Source: Aporrectodea caliginosa
Lineage: Eukaryota; Annelida; Clitellata; Crassiclitellata; Lumbricidae
DNA length: 64,000 nt
Assembly: GCA_020284085.1 (NCBI GenBank)
Contig: JACEVL010000519.1
Span: 794,001-858,000, forward strand
Direction of reading: 5' to 3'
A model generated the notes under the pieces. That model did not search any database, had not been told where the DNA came from, and saw only the letters and a list, made by a program, of their open reading frames with translations. Positions 11,751 to 22,993 of the stretch are shown one piece after another (position 1 is the stretch's first letter; the number at the start of each line of letters is the position of its first letter). Both the position numbers and the translations under genes were made by a program.

Positions 11751-12081
11751 TGAGATGCATTGAATATACAAATATACAAATTCTGTGCAAACTGAGTGAA
11801 GCAAAGTAAAGAGAATCCCGCATTTCTCGGGATATGAGATTATGACTGAGAGATTATGAGTTCCCTCTAGCGAAAGCATTTACCTACCGACAAAGTTAGT
11901 CCTCGACAATTACCGTATTATTTCGTAGTATCTTATGAGTTTCTGAAGACTAAATTGTCATGAAAAGTTAATCTATTGTGCAAAGAAAAGAGTAATTTAT
12001 TGCGTATGGCAATAGCGAAATAGTGAAGGTTGTTCCACCGTATTGGATTGTCATACAATTTGATTGTACGAAGTAGCGTAT

Positions 12082-12155
12082 GGCTCCATGGCTTAGTTGG
12101 TTAAAGCGCCTGCCTAGTAAGCAGGAGATCATGGGTTCAAATCCCATTGGAGCCT
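12082..12155 (+). tRNA. tRNA-Thr (anticodon AGU)
   Basis: The cloverleaf is complete. The acceptor stem GGCTCCA pairs with TGGAGCC. The D arm is GCTTAGTTGGTTAAAGC. The anticodon stem CCTGC/GCAGG encloses loop CTAGTAA with AGT at 12116-12118. The T arm is ATGGG-TTCAAAT-CCCAT, and the discriminator base is T. The internal A and B boxes are intact. There is no intron and CCA is not encoded, as expected for eukaryotes. It closely resembles vertebrate tRNA-Thr-AGT genes. It lies alone in a repeat-rich intergenic region and is not embedded in a SINE. Confidence 0.96.
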
Positions 12156-12170
12156 TGGGTTGGTTAACCA

Positions 12171-12174
12171 TTTT
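12171..12174 (+). terminator. RNA polymerase III terminator of tRNA-Thr
   Basis: The first TTTT run follows the tRNA by 16 bases and is the expected minimal pol III stop signal. Confidence 0.65.
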
Positions 12175-12529
12175 ATGTCGCACTTGCTGGAAATACTTAA
12201 CTGATCCAAATTTTAACGGTGATAAATTTAGAATGCTGTCTGGATGAAGGCTACGACCCGTCAGCGTCGGATATGTGGATCAGTCACAGATCATCAGCAG
12301 TAGATCAGTGACTAGGATGGGCACGATGAGCAAATGTAAGCCTACAAGAATACATGGATACACAAACTACATGTAGGCTACATTATGTTGTCGCAATCGG
12401 CTGGCATCAACTCTGTTCATTTGTTAAATGAAATTTCGCATGCGATCCATCCTTCACCATCGCTGCCCATTTGAACGGGAGACGCCTTTCTAAGGTCTCC
12501 ATGTAGACCGTGCTATCTCCATCAAAGGA

Positions 12530-12927
12530 TCCTGAGTGGCCGAGTGGGTTGGTGCCCGCTCTCCGCGCCGGCGCCCCGGGTTCGCTTCCCGGTCGGGTCG
12601 GTTTATCAGAGATTAATTTCTCGGATCTTTACTGCGGGTGGCTCGGTCGCATTATAAACGTGGAGTACAATACAACACACAACACAACACAATATACTGG
12701 GGCGCGGTGGTTTGGGGGTATGTTCGGTGCCTTGCAGCCTTAGGGTTGCGGGTTCGAATCCACCTCAAAGCCGTCGCGTAGGGACCCTGGGCAAGTCCTT
12801 CACTCGCAATTGCTCATGCGCTTCGGCGTGAAACTCCGACTACAGCAGTAGTCGGGAGCGCCTCTGAATAGGAAATCTTGTAGAGGCGCTATAACAAGTG
12901 TTCAAATACAATACAATACAATACAAC
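12530..12927 (+). mobile_element. dimeric tRNA SINE with CORE-like body, family C, near full length
   Basis: The first head contains GAGTGGCCGAGTGGGTTGG (tRNA-Ser/Leu-like A box) and GGGTTCGCTTCCCGG. After an ACAACACAACACA linker, a second tRNA-like unit begins at about 12700 with B box GGGTTCGAATCC. The body CCTGGGCAAGTCCTTCA resembles the CORE domain of mammalian MIR. The 3' tail is GAGCGCCTCTGAAT, then CTATAACAAGTG and (AATAC)n. Another near full-length copy is at 52306-52690 (minus); partial copies are at 22135-22285 and 45433-45708. Confidence 0.85.
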
Positions 12928-13154
12928 GTATAGGGCCTATTGGCTATCTCGCAAAACTTAGGCTAGACCACCTCTATTCGGACTCCTCTTACCCTTACCA
13001 CTCTCGTTGGAACCTAATCTGACCTTCCCTGCCGATCAATTGGTTTTTATTTTGACAGAGCACCTGCAAATAGAGCTTCATTCCGTAACATAAGAGTTGG
13101 TCGCTGTAAAATCGCGATTACGATCGATGATTCGCGGAACTTGGGGAAGGATAG

Positions 13155-13425
13155 CAAGGCCGTACCCAGGATTTTGTTTCGGGGGTGTTTACTCGTTCTT
13201 GAACAAGCTGACAAGCAACCAAGTCAACCGTCTATAAGGGTTTTGGAGGAGCGTTGTGAGCTCTCAAAGCACTGTAGAGCTGCATCATCTAAGTTCACAT
13301 GAGTGCTCTTATAATAGTTCTTACACCGTAGGCCTATATGTTAGTAAATGCAATATTTATATTATACATTATTTAATTTCGGGGGGTGTTTAAACACCCA
13401 AAACACCCCCCTAAATACGGCCTTG
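13155..13425. mobile_element. short inverted-repeat element, hAT-like, copy 1
   Basis: The ends CAAGGCCGTA and TACGGCCTTG are inverted, and GGGGGTGTTTA faces TAAACACCC just inside. The element is about 270 bp and highly similar along its length to 18662-18921. The target duplication is not clean here: GAAGGATAG precedes the element and recurs five bases after it. Confidence 0.75.
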
Positions 13426-13469
13426 AAGTTGAAGGATAGGGTTGCGTTTGTGCAGGGATTATTGGAATC

Positions 13470-13670
13470 TTAATCGTAATCGTAAACTCGATAGGCTTAC
13501 TTCTAGAGCGCCCACAAAACGAAGTCGCGGGAGCCAGCTTATTCACAGACGCTTAATCAAAACAGGATCGATAGCTTGCCAGAGGGGCACAATCCAGAGA
13601 GTCAGGCAGGCAGACATGATGACACAATCTTGAAGACAATATAGGCCTTTTTAAACTATAAACCGTATGT
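13470..13670 (-). mobile_element. LINE 3' fragment
   Basis: It shares TCGTAATCGTAAACTCGAT, AGCGCCCACAAAA, ACCAGCTTATTCACAG-like and AATCCAGAGAGTCAGGCAGG segments with the LINE copy at 50720-51290, in the same orientation. Only the 3' untranslated part is present. Confidence 0.65.
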
Positions 13671-14699
13671 GACTGAATATCATGTATTCGTTCATTCACT
13701 TGCTCGTTCGTTCGTTCATTCATTCATTTACTCAGAGGAACATCCTAATTGCCTCTGCGTAATTAAGATGTCCACTTGGACGCGTTCCCAGCTGAGCCCC
13801 GGCATAACAACAGTTTTTGAATGACGATAACAGGACCAAGTAACGTACTTATCCAGAGGGACAGGCAGATCTAGGATGAGGACTACACCAATTAGATAGG
13901 GAAGGAAAGTCGCCGCACTAATTAACCTAGACGTTGTCCTACTCGCTAAGTGACGCATACTGGAGATTCTAATCGCCAGATGGAACCATGCATTGCAGCT
14001 GATGACATGCAAATCGATATCAGCTGAAACGCGAGATGCTGGGCCCAGCAAACAAGTCGAAATTCTGCATCCGAATCATTTGCAGCTGAACGAAAAAACG
14101 GATTTATCTACGTTCAAGATAGCAAAGGCAAATATTTGACGCCTGGTTGCGGAGATAATATTTATCATTGACATCGCCGTTGTAATTCGGAGGATGTAGA
14201 GGGGAAGAGGGGGTAGGAGAGGGGTAGGAATAGAGCAGTCGATGGTTTCATTGATGGAATGAGCACGCGCAATGCTTCCTCGTTTCCTATCGAAGACTGA
14301 ACAGGAAGTGAGGAACAGAGGCACAGAGGGACACGGACAACCAAACGAATGGTGTCATTTGTGGGAAGAGTGCAGCGAATGACACTCGAATGCGACACGG
14401 TGTTGGTTATGGTGGAACGTATGACGACTGATTTACCCATCACCATCAGGCAAGTGACGTAATCATCGAGTTTGTTAAGTGCTTTTAAGTACGTGTATTT
14501 ATTAACAGAATTAAAATTCACGAATTACGTTTGTCTGTTGTTTGAAATGAATTGTCTGCGACCAGAGGCGAAAATCTGTACATAATTTTTTGGGGACAGA
14601 TTTTTGCGTTTTTGGAGGGGACACATAGGCCCCAGTCAAAACTTGGGGGGGGGGAGAGTCCCCCTCTATCCCCCGTGATTTGCGCCACTGTCTGCGACA
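13671..14699. other. intergenic, no gene recognised
   Basis: Two longish minus-strand open frames (13728-14051 and 14165-14521) show no recognisable domain or splice context. A G-run with repeat-like flanks is at 14600-14690. Confidence 0.4.
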
Positions 14700-14960
14700 G
14701 ATCTTCAGGGTGTCATGGACTGTGAGGAAGACAAATTAATGGGTGTTGGAGACTGCTGGAATAGAAAGGAGTCTACTCTGATCAAGCAGAGGAAGATTCC
14801 ATGTTTCGGGCATGTGTTGTGGAAGAGTGGTATTTGTCGGAAGAAGGAGATTGTTGGGAGAAGGAGATGTTCCAAGGCATTGTTCCTGGATGAGAAGCTC
14901 AAGGAAGACCTAAAATGGCATGGATTGATAAAAAAGTCGTGTAATTCGAAACATCAACTG
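14700..14960 (+). pseudogene. possible LINE C-terminal fragment
   Basis: The frame from 14715 reads KQRKIPCFGHVLWKSGICRK and onward into WHGL, resembling the region after the reverse transcriptase in RTE/CR1-like LINEs (KxRKLxxFGHVxR...). It is short, and the homology is from memory. Confidence 0.5.
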
Positions 14961-15292
14961 TTATATAACATTAATGGGATGTGTGAACATATTAATAAAA
15001 GAATACAATAGCACAATAATAAAATAGGCCTCAAGTTGTTTGAAACATATTAATAGTAGGCCTAAGTTTGTTTGAAAAAGTTTCATTATAAGGTTGTTTG
15101 AAACACACTGATAATGAAGTTTTGAAACACATTATTGATAAGGTTGTTTATACAAATGATATTGATAATAATGTGTTAGGTTGTGTGTACTTTTCTCAAG
15201 CAATTCTTTTTTTAACAATGTGTGGAAACAATCTTTACACAGAAGTAGGTTGGAAGAATAAAAGATAAGTGATGGGTTAGTATGGGTTTGAA

Positions 15293-15766
15293 CAGTGGCG
15301 TAGCCAGACATAAATTCAAGAGGAGGCAACTTCACACGTCACAGACCAGTGCATATTTTTCCCAATGACCTTTTTTAGACATTACATTTTTTAACTCCGA
15401 CGATGACACCTTTATACTTTTGTAAACTCCGATGACCTTCCTTCAGACTTTCTTTAAAAAATCCGATGACCTTTTTTTTTTTAGTCATTTGACCTTTTTT
15501 CCCACTTTACGTCGACCGAACACAGGCGCCTTTGTTTAAGACTTTCTTTATAAACTCGGATGACCTTTTTTTTAGTCATTAGATCATTTTTTCCCACTTG
15601 ACCTCGAACACAGGCGCCTAACAACGAAACACGACACTTCAATTCAAGAGGAGGCAACTTGCCAAAATCCTGGTCATTTGCGTCGTTGATCAATTGAAAC
15701 TCCACTATATGGAAAAACCAAGAGGAGGCAATTGCCTCCTCCTGCCTTCATGTAGCTACGCCTACG
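15293..15766. mobile_element. hAT-type non-autonomous element, 474 bp
   Basis: The ends CAGTGGCGTAGCC and GTAGCTACGCCTACG are imperfectly inverted, with AGAGGAGGCAA inside the left end and TTGCCTCCTCCT inside the right. The 8-bp duplication GGTTTGAA flanks it at 15285-15292 and 15767-15774. Inside are tandem ATGACC(T)n / GACTTTCTTTA repeats. Confidence 0.78.
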
Positions 15767-16705
15767 GGTTTGAAGAGGTCAGCCATGGGCATACTTCAAA
15801 ATTCAACTAGAATTTCTGTGGGTGCAAAGTCTGAGATAGATTTTCATTCCATTGTCAGTCAACACATGGAGATTTGTCAAAAAATGTGCCTATATGTAGA
15901 ACTCAATGCTCCAATTCACAGTTTGACTGAGCATGGAGATTGAAATAGTGTTTTTTAGATCTTCATGCTATATTGTAACTAATGCAGTTTTCCATCTAAT
16001 AGTTTCCATCTAATACAGGTTTCCATCTGATACATTTCTTTAGAAAGGTAAAGTCCATTTAGCATATTTGTGGTTTTTTCACCTGAATAGTTTCTCTGAC
16101 TGTGGTTATTATTATCAGTGGTTAACACAGTCTAGTGGTTATAGCCCAGCACATGTTTACAGTCTATAGTGGTGGTATATCAAAAGCAATTTATTTTCGG
16201 ACAAGAGTACACTTTTGCATTACAACAGAGCTGTCACTGCTGTGGCCAAAATACATATGGACATAATTTTGGTGCGGCAGTAAATACACACTTTTTGTGA
16301 TACTAAAGCTATAAACTCTGCCACTATAATGCTGCAGCTTAGCTCATTGCTTAGTATCAGTGCTGTTCTTTTGGGTTCTTTATAGGTGTCTGTGTGTACA
16401 TGGTTTGCATCTGGAGTGAATCTTTTAGCCACTGGTTGATTGGAGAGTTCATATGAAATTAACACATTAATGCGTAATTAGCAGCTGTATCATAATTCAC
16501 TTGAGGGTACGCGTTATGTCAGTGGTTATTAGTTTTATAGCTGTTGGATCAGTTTCTAATTATCCATTTGTATCCTGGTCTCGTTTGTTTGATGAAATGA
16601 TGATTAGACTATCTTTACATAGCTGCAGATTGTGCAGAACAGTATGATGTATGTGAAAATAGTTTTTCATTTGTTGCCTACGGCCAGAGAAGTGTCGGCC
16701 TGTAA
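15767..16705. other. intergenic, nothing recognised
   Basis: No exon, RNA gene or clear mobile element is seen. Confidence 0.4.
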
Positions 16706-16805
16706 TTATAATTAGTTTATTATTTCAAACTGACACAGCGCGGTATGGTTACAATTCATAGTATGAACGGATGATCACAGGTTATTACAGGAGTCGAATT
16801 TAGAC
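16706..16805 (-). mobile_element. SINE family B, truncated copy
   Basis: Only the 3' portion is kept (TTTCAAACTGACAC, ACAATTCATAGTATGAACGG, GGTTATTACAGGAGTCGAAT). Confidence 0.65.
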
Positions 16806-17159
16806 TGCAGTGCTGTGATGGTTGATTTATTTTGTTCTGTCAAAGTAAGTGTCCGTGGTTTCTAGGAACACTTTGATGTTTGCGTGAATCAGGTAAGTGC
16901 AAAACATTGCTTTAAACTGAGTGTTGTATTGACGGAGTGATTTCTTGCTGCACTGCAGGATCCTTCTTATATTTAGGAGGCATTAAGAGTTGTTGGCTGG
17001 GCCTCTGTCAGGCATCTTTGGCCTCTGTTGTGTTCTAAACATGCTCCAGGTCAAGGCCAACAGCTCTAACGTGGTGTTTACTTTCCAGTCCTACCTATCT
17101 AAGTCTGTTAGATGGACCTATTCCAGCACCTTTGAGAAGTTCCAAAGGCATTACCTAAA

Positions 17160-17490
17160 TACATGCAGACATACATACACATACATACTTACATGCATAC
17201 ATACATAATGTATACATACTATATATGTATATATATGCATACATACGTTTATACATGCCAACATACATGCAAACATACATACATACATACACACATACAT
17301 ACATATACACATACATACATACCGTACATGCATACATACATTCATGAAGACTTGCATACATACTTACATTACATACATTCATACACACATATACATACAT
17401 ACAATACATACATTCATACATTTATGCAGACAAATACACATACATACATTCTTACATACATATATACATGCGTGCATGCATGCATGCATG
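17160..17490. repeat. (CATA)n microsatellite
   Basis: This is imperfect tetranucleotide CATA/TACA sequence over about 330 bp. The long Tyr/His/Thr and Cys/Met/Tyr open frames on both strands are products of the repeat. Confidence 0.95.
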
Positions 17491-17695
17491 CATATATTGA
17501 GCATGTCTATATGACCGAATTTCGAATTTCAGCTGTCTCATTGACCTGCATCATGTTGTGCTTAAGTTACAGGTCAACTGTATCCGTCAGACTTAAGTTA
17601 CACTTCTTATATTTTGGTGCTCATGTGATACATGTGTGTCAATAAATGAAACAATATAATATTCACATGCATACATACATGCATATATACAATAT

Positions 17696-17717
17696 ACACA
17701 CACACACACACGTGCAT

Positions 17718-17759
<42 letters not shown>

Positions 17760-17876
17760 GCACACACACACTTACAAATAAATATCAGTGACTCTGACAG
17801 ATTTGATGAAGAAACTAGGAATGATGATGATGATGATGACGACGACGATGACGATTATGACGATGATGATGATGCA
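17696..17876. repeat. (CA)n followed by (GAT)n microsatellite
   Basis: A CA dinucleotide array spans 17696-17772, with a GAT/GAC array at about 17820-17876. Confidence 0.95.
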
Positions 17877-18661
17877 AGTTTTGTGGTGATGGTAGTGGCA
17901 GTTATCAGAATGAATCAGAATATCTTGATTTGAATAAGAAAATGTTGTCATGCTTTTGTGTGAATGCATTCATGCAATACTGAGAACAGTGTGTTCATGC
18001 ATGGGAATTAATTAATTACTACAATTAATAAACCTCCTCCCTCTTTGTGCACTGTTTCACAATGCTCTATCATATTTTGAATTTGCTCTAAATCAGGTAT
18101 TTTTCTGTTGCTAGGTGTTAAAATTCTGCGATGGATTAAAAATGAATGTAAACGAGACCAGTTATGGCTGAGAGAGAAAACTTCCGGGGATTTTCATTAA
18201 AGTTTGGAAATGCTATTGGACGCAGAGCGACTGGAATCACACATCTGCCTGAAGGACCTGGCACAACCTTCAGTCTGGCTATCCAACGTCTTCATGGTAT
18301 GCATCGCTATAAGTTTTTCAAGTGTTACTTATCTTAATACTACTTACCTATATGTTACTTATCATAATGTTTCTTTAATGTTACTATCCCTAATGTTACT
18401 TAACTTAATGTTACTTACCTTACCTTAGCTCTGTATACTCAAGGTTGCCAACGACTATTCAAGGGTTACCTATAAGAGCAATGGAATTGAGTGGTACTCG
18501 AAGGTTGTAGTTTTGTTATTGTAAATGGAAATTTATATAGCTCCACTCCATGAGAAACAAATCGGAGAGCTGTGCCTCTTTGCTAGGCTAAGTGATGTTC
18601 GAGATATTATTACAGTTATAAACAGAAAGTTGATAAACAGAACGTTCAGTACTTAGCTAGC

Positions 18662-18921
18662 CAAGGCCGTAGCCAGGATTTTGTTTCGGTGGGTGTTTAC
18701 TCGTTCTTGAATAAGCCGACAAGCAACCAAGTCAACCGTCTACAAGGGGTTGGGAGGAGCGCTGTAAGCTCTCAAAGCACTGTAGAGCTGCATCATCTAA
18801 CTTCACATGAGTGCTCTTAGTTCTTACACCGTATAATTAGTAAATGCAATATTTATATTATACATTATTTAATTTCGGGGGGTGTTTAAACATCTAAAAC
18901 ACCCCCCTAAATACGGCCTTG
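18662..18921. mobile_element. short hAT-type element, copy 2, 260 bp
   Basis: Ends CAAGGCCGTA / TACGGCCTTG with a perfect 8-bp duplication TAGCTAGC (18654-18661 and 18922-18929), the hAT signature. It is a close relative of 13155-13425 and non-coding. Confidence 0.9.
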
Positions 18922-18929
18922 TAGCTAGC

Positions 18930-19640
18930 TATGTTGAACATTGTTGATATTACTAGAAAATTCACCAGTGGTGGTTCCCACAGACTTGTTGGGCCCGAGC
19001 AATAGATTTGAGTCGTCTGTTGATAGTACTGGTAGAGTTCCTGAAGTAGTTGCAGTTGCGATTGAAGGTAGGAAGCAGGGCTCATTTTGAGGGTTTTGTA
19101 GGCAAGACAAGTCAGTTTAATTCTACATGAAGCCAATGCAGCTACTCGAGCAGAGTTAGTGAGCTTGAATGAGAAGATGCAAGCAGAACCATGCGAGCCA
19201 GAGAATTTAGGATGTGTTGAGCCAAAGAATTTTGGATGTGTTGAGCCAGAGAATTTTGGATGTGTTGAGCCAGAGAATTTTGGATGTGTTGAGCCAGAGA
19301 ATTTTGGATGTGTTGAGCCAGAGAATTTTGGATGTGTTGAGCCAGAGAATTTTGGATGTGTTGAGCCAGAGAATTTTGGATGTGTTGAGCCAGAGAATTT
19401 TGGATGTGTTGAGCCAGAGAATTTTGGATGTGTTGAGCCAGAGAATTTTGGATGTGTTGAGCCAGAGAATTTTGGATGTGTTGAGCCAGAGAATTTTGGA
19501 TGTGTTGAGCCAGAGAATTTTGGATGTGTTGAGCCAGAGAATTTTGAAGATCTGATATGCCTGCAAACACAGAGTTGGCATAATCGAGGCAAGAGCAGAC
19601 AAGAGAGCAGGCTATGGTCTGTGACATATCCTTGGTAAGA
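18930..19640 (-). pseudogene. LINE reverse transcriptase fragment expanded by a minisatellite
   Basis: On the minus strand the frame reads CSCLDYANSVFAGISDLQ and, after the repeat, NSLARMVLLASSHSSSLTLLE, which is the late reverse-transcriptase region of CR1/L2-type LINEs (DYCNSL..G..., LQR.QN.AARL). Between them the eight-residue unit NSLAQHIQ is repeated in frame. The flanks are decayed and no complete LINE is present. Confidence 0.7.
19205..19548. repeat. 24-bp minisatellite, about 14 copies
   Basis: The unit GAGCCAGAGAATTTTGGATG plus TGTT is almost perfectly repeated without spacers. Because 24 is divisible by three, several frames stay open on both strands, which explains the many overlapping open frames. 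Confidence 0.95.
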
Positions 19641-20063
19641 GCACACCTTATTTTATGTATTGCCCTAATAATTACAAAGGTTTGTTATATGGGATTGGAA
19701 TGTGAGTACTGTCCAGAGTCACCCCAAGTGTTCTGACAGTTTTGATGCAGAACAACAATGCCATGAAGGTCAACACTGGAATGATAAGGGAAAGAATGCA
19801 GTCATTGGCATGAGCCAAACATAATTACCTCAGACTTATCAGGACTTATGGCAAGACCATTGAAGCAGAACTATCAGTATGCTAGCTCAGAATTTTTTTC
19901 TCTTGAAGTGGCACTATACAAATTTCTTATTTCTTTGTTACAATAGGTAGAGAAATAAATTAATCAAATTCACTGATTATATAAATTAATAAAATCACTG
20001 GATGGTGTGTTATATCCATGGCATAGTCTGAGTTGATCCAATTTTCCAAAAGCACTTGAGTAG

Positions 20064-20640
20064 TAGAGAGTGACATGGGGAGACAATCTCGTCCCCATCC
20101 CCACCCCGCACCAAGTTAGTCGTCCCCATCCCCACCCCATCCCCGCAGGGTTTGTCCCCATCCCCGCCCCATCCCCGCAGGTTTGCTCCCCATCCCCACC
20201 CCATCCCCGCAGGTTTTCTCCCCATCCCACCCCATCCCCGCAGGACGACATCACATTCCCCGCAAAAAGTTTACACAAATTCAAATTAAAAAATAACAGT
20301 TTTTAGCTTACAAAACTATTTGTATTGTTGACTGCATTAGTCTGTTATTATCTTATGGACAGTTTGCATTAACCAAGTCCTGACTATTTCTGACTAGTAG
20401 GCTTCAGAAACTAATAAACTCTCCTTATCAGTTCTCAAGTTCTCAACATCACCCGGGTTTATTGCCGGCTCATTCCCCATTACCGCGGTATTACCGCGAG
20501 AGTAAAGGCCCATTACCGCGGTATTGCCGCAATTTTTGTCCCCATTACCGCGGTATTACCGCAATTGTTGTCCCCATTACCGCGGGATTTACCGCGGTTA
20601 CCGCGGTTTTCCGCGGGGAAATTCCCCATGTCACTCTCTA
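20064..20640. mobile_element. hAT-type non-autonomous element with GC-rich internal arrays, 577 bp
   Basis: Inverted ends TAGAGAGTGACATGGGG / CCCCATGTCACTCTCTA with an exact 8-bp duplication TTGAGTAG (20056-20063 and 20641-20648). Inside the left end is a CCCCATCCCC(A/G)CC/CCCGCAGG array. Inside the right end is a CCATTACCGCGGTATTACCGC array rich in CCGCGG palindromes. Confidence 0.9.
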
Positions 20641-21235
20641 TTGAGTAGTGGTGGTGTATTTCTGCTGCTGGTGTAGTTGTTTGTTGTGCTTACGGTGGTG
20701 GTATTGGTGTAGTTGGTGTGGTTGCGGTGTTGGGGTTGTGCTTATAGTGCTCGTCTGGCTATTACTGGTTGTGAATGGTTTCTAGAGTGTCCTTGTTGCA
20801 TGCTAATCCTGTGGTGATGGAGGGACCATCTCAAACGTTAAGATAATGAATAAAAGATCAATAGGCAACCTACCTCCGCAGCAGTCCATCCGGGACTGGC
20901 AAACAAGCTCTCATTATGCGCGGTCATGTTCGATTCATGACTCTGCCTTTGTCTCTTGGACTGTCTCCTTTTCTTTGTCTGAGTAACTGCCTCCCTGTTG
21001 TGTGAATGCATCAGCAGTATGCTTGTCTTTTTGTGGGCTGCTTGGTGCTCTCGTCTTTGTCAGTCCCGTTGTTTCAGAGTGTCTGCACGTCTGTTTGTAG
21101 CCATATGTCTGTGTTACTATGTGTGTTTCTGTGTGGGTGTTTGACTGTAGCTGTGTTATGGTGGGTATATTTTCTTTTGGTCCTGAATTTACTGATGAAA
21201 CCAGTTTCAATGCAGTGGCTTTGTGTATAATGATG

Positions 21236-21665
21236 GCTAATGTGATGTCTAAGCTTTGTTGGTGGCTGATGGCCAATGTGCTGATCATTCGTTTTATTGA
21301 CTGACCAAATGACAAACCGCATTGTAGCTTACGATTAGATATGAAAAATAAAGTAAAAAAGAGATTTTAATCAAGTGTTTAGGATGTTTAGATTTAAATT
21401 GTTTTTGGCTTGGATGCTGGCCTTTATTGGTGGTGATGGTTAATGTTTTGGCCTTTGTTAGTGGCTAATGTGTTGGCCTTTGTTGGTACGTGATGACTAA
21501 TGTGTTGGCCTTTGTTGGTGGGTAATGGTTAAGTGTGCTGGCCTTATTGGTGGTTGATGGTTAATGTTTTTGGCCTTTGTTAGTGGCTAATGCTAATGTG
21601 TTGGCCTTTGTTGGTGCCTGATGTCTAATGTGTTGACCTTCGTTGGTTGCTGATGTCTAATGTAT
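21236..21665. repeat. degenerate ~31-bp tandem repeat
   Basis: About eight imperfect copies of TTGGCCTTTGTTGGTG followed by GCTGATGTCTAATGTG. The copies vary in length and sequence. Confidence 0.8.
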
Positions 21666-22134
21666 AAGCCTTTTGCCTATTTGCCTGCGGTGGGAATCCT
21701 GGAGCATCATGTTAAATGGACAACAGTTCAAGTGGAACCATGTAAATCAAGAGTAAAGTTTATTGTTTGTATTGTTTTGTGTCTCTGCCAAAAGATAGCT
21801 GAGCTTGCTGGGTCCATGCCCGAGAGTAGGACTGATATTGTTCCGGACTAGTTCTAGATACTCTGAGGCCTATTTAAGAGTAGAAGCGACCATCGATCTG
21901 ATGTCTAGTGCCTTCTTATGATAAGAGTGCTACATGAGTTTCTATATTTGATTAGCCTGACAGAGGCATGATGATCACTAGGTTTAACTTGCCGTAATAT
22001 TCTTTGTTGGTGATCAGCTGTTGAGCACAGTGAGGGAGAATACTCAAGAAGAAAACATATCTATTTGTAGGAACAAATTTCGGAGTTTCTTAGATTATTA
22101 GATTTTTAAAACCTAAAACACCTAAAACAAACAC

Positions 22135-22285
22135 GCCGTCACGTAGGGACCCTGGGCAAGTCCTTCAATCGCAATTGCTCATGCGCTTCGGCGTGAAACT
22201 CCAGGAATCCTGGGCGTCATACTCCGATTCAGTGTCCGTGCTGTACGCTATAACAAGTGCTCATACATACATACATACATACATA
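22135..22285 (+). mobile_element. SINE family C, 3' half
   Basis: It contains GGGACCCTGGGCAAGTCC, CATGCGCTTCGGCGTGAAAC and GCTATAACAAGTG, then a (CATA)n tail. The two tRNA-like heads are missing. Confidence 0.8.
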
Positions 22286-22591
22286 CCTTAAAGCTAACAA
22301 CCAGTTTCTAGGGAAAATCTGTTGGGTCTCATTCTATGCCCTGTCTTGACACATTTGGAGAAATTTGGAAATCTGGAAAGATTGGCAGCCATCACTGCCA
22401 CTCTCTTCGTCTAAGAGTTCTTTGGACATCTAGCAAGAGTTTCAAAACAAGAGGACCACCTCAAAGCCTTCTGGGTGGTCATGAATTAGCCTCAAATTAG
22501 TGGACGATGTTTCCCACGCTCGTCGAACTGTTGACGAGTTTCGCCAACAGAGGGCGAGAGCGACACCAATGAGGCCGCCGACACTGTAGTC

Positions 22592-22985
22592 CAGGCTTGG
22601 GCAACTTCTTGCTCACCGAGGCCCCCCCCAAGATATTAAAGGCAGCTAAGGGGCCGTATGCCAACCGTGGCTTAATTTTGCAGATTAATTTGCCTCAGAA
22701 AATGAGACGATATTAATTTTATTCAAACTAAATGTTGCATAATAATAACCGTTAAATGCTAATTTTTATGATGAAAAGCCAATTATCCTAATACCGACTG
22801 TAACTACACTACAATACCGTCCTACACTACAATAAAAAATGTTTTAAGTTTATTCAGTTTAAAAAATACATAAACGGATAAAGGTTCCCAAGTGCCAGTT
22901 ACAATGCTAATATAAAAGACTTGTCGAGGGCCCGTTCAAAGGCCCAGGGGCCGATTCAAAGGCCCCAAAGGGCCAGAACCCCCTG
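22592..22985. mobile_element. hAT-type non-autonomous element, 394 bp
   Basis: It starts CAGGCTTGGGCAAC and ends AACCCCCTG, with an exact 8-bp duplication CTGTAGTC (22584-22591 and 22986-22993). The ends carry AGGGGCC/GGCCC words. No transposase. Confidence 0.85.
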
Positions 22986-22993
22986 CTGTAGTC

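Noticed and set aside
13728..14521. Two consecutive minus-strand open frames as a gene
   Set aside because: No recognisable domain, no consistent splice sites and no conserved-looking composition.
17151..17645. Long Tyr/His/Thr and Cys/Met/Tyr open frames on both strands
   Set aside because: They are translations of (CATA)n repeats; the same happens at 23838-24213.
19205..19548. CRISPR-like regular repeat
   Set aside because: The 24-bp units follow each other with no unique spacers, in an animal genome and inside LINE sequence.
20935..21315. Open frames on both strands near 21 kb
   Set aside because: No domain, splice context or codon-like pattern; adjoining sequence is a degenerate tandem repeat.
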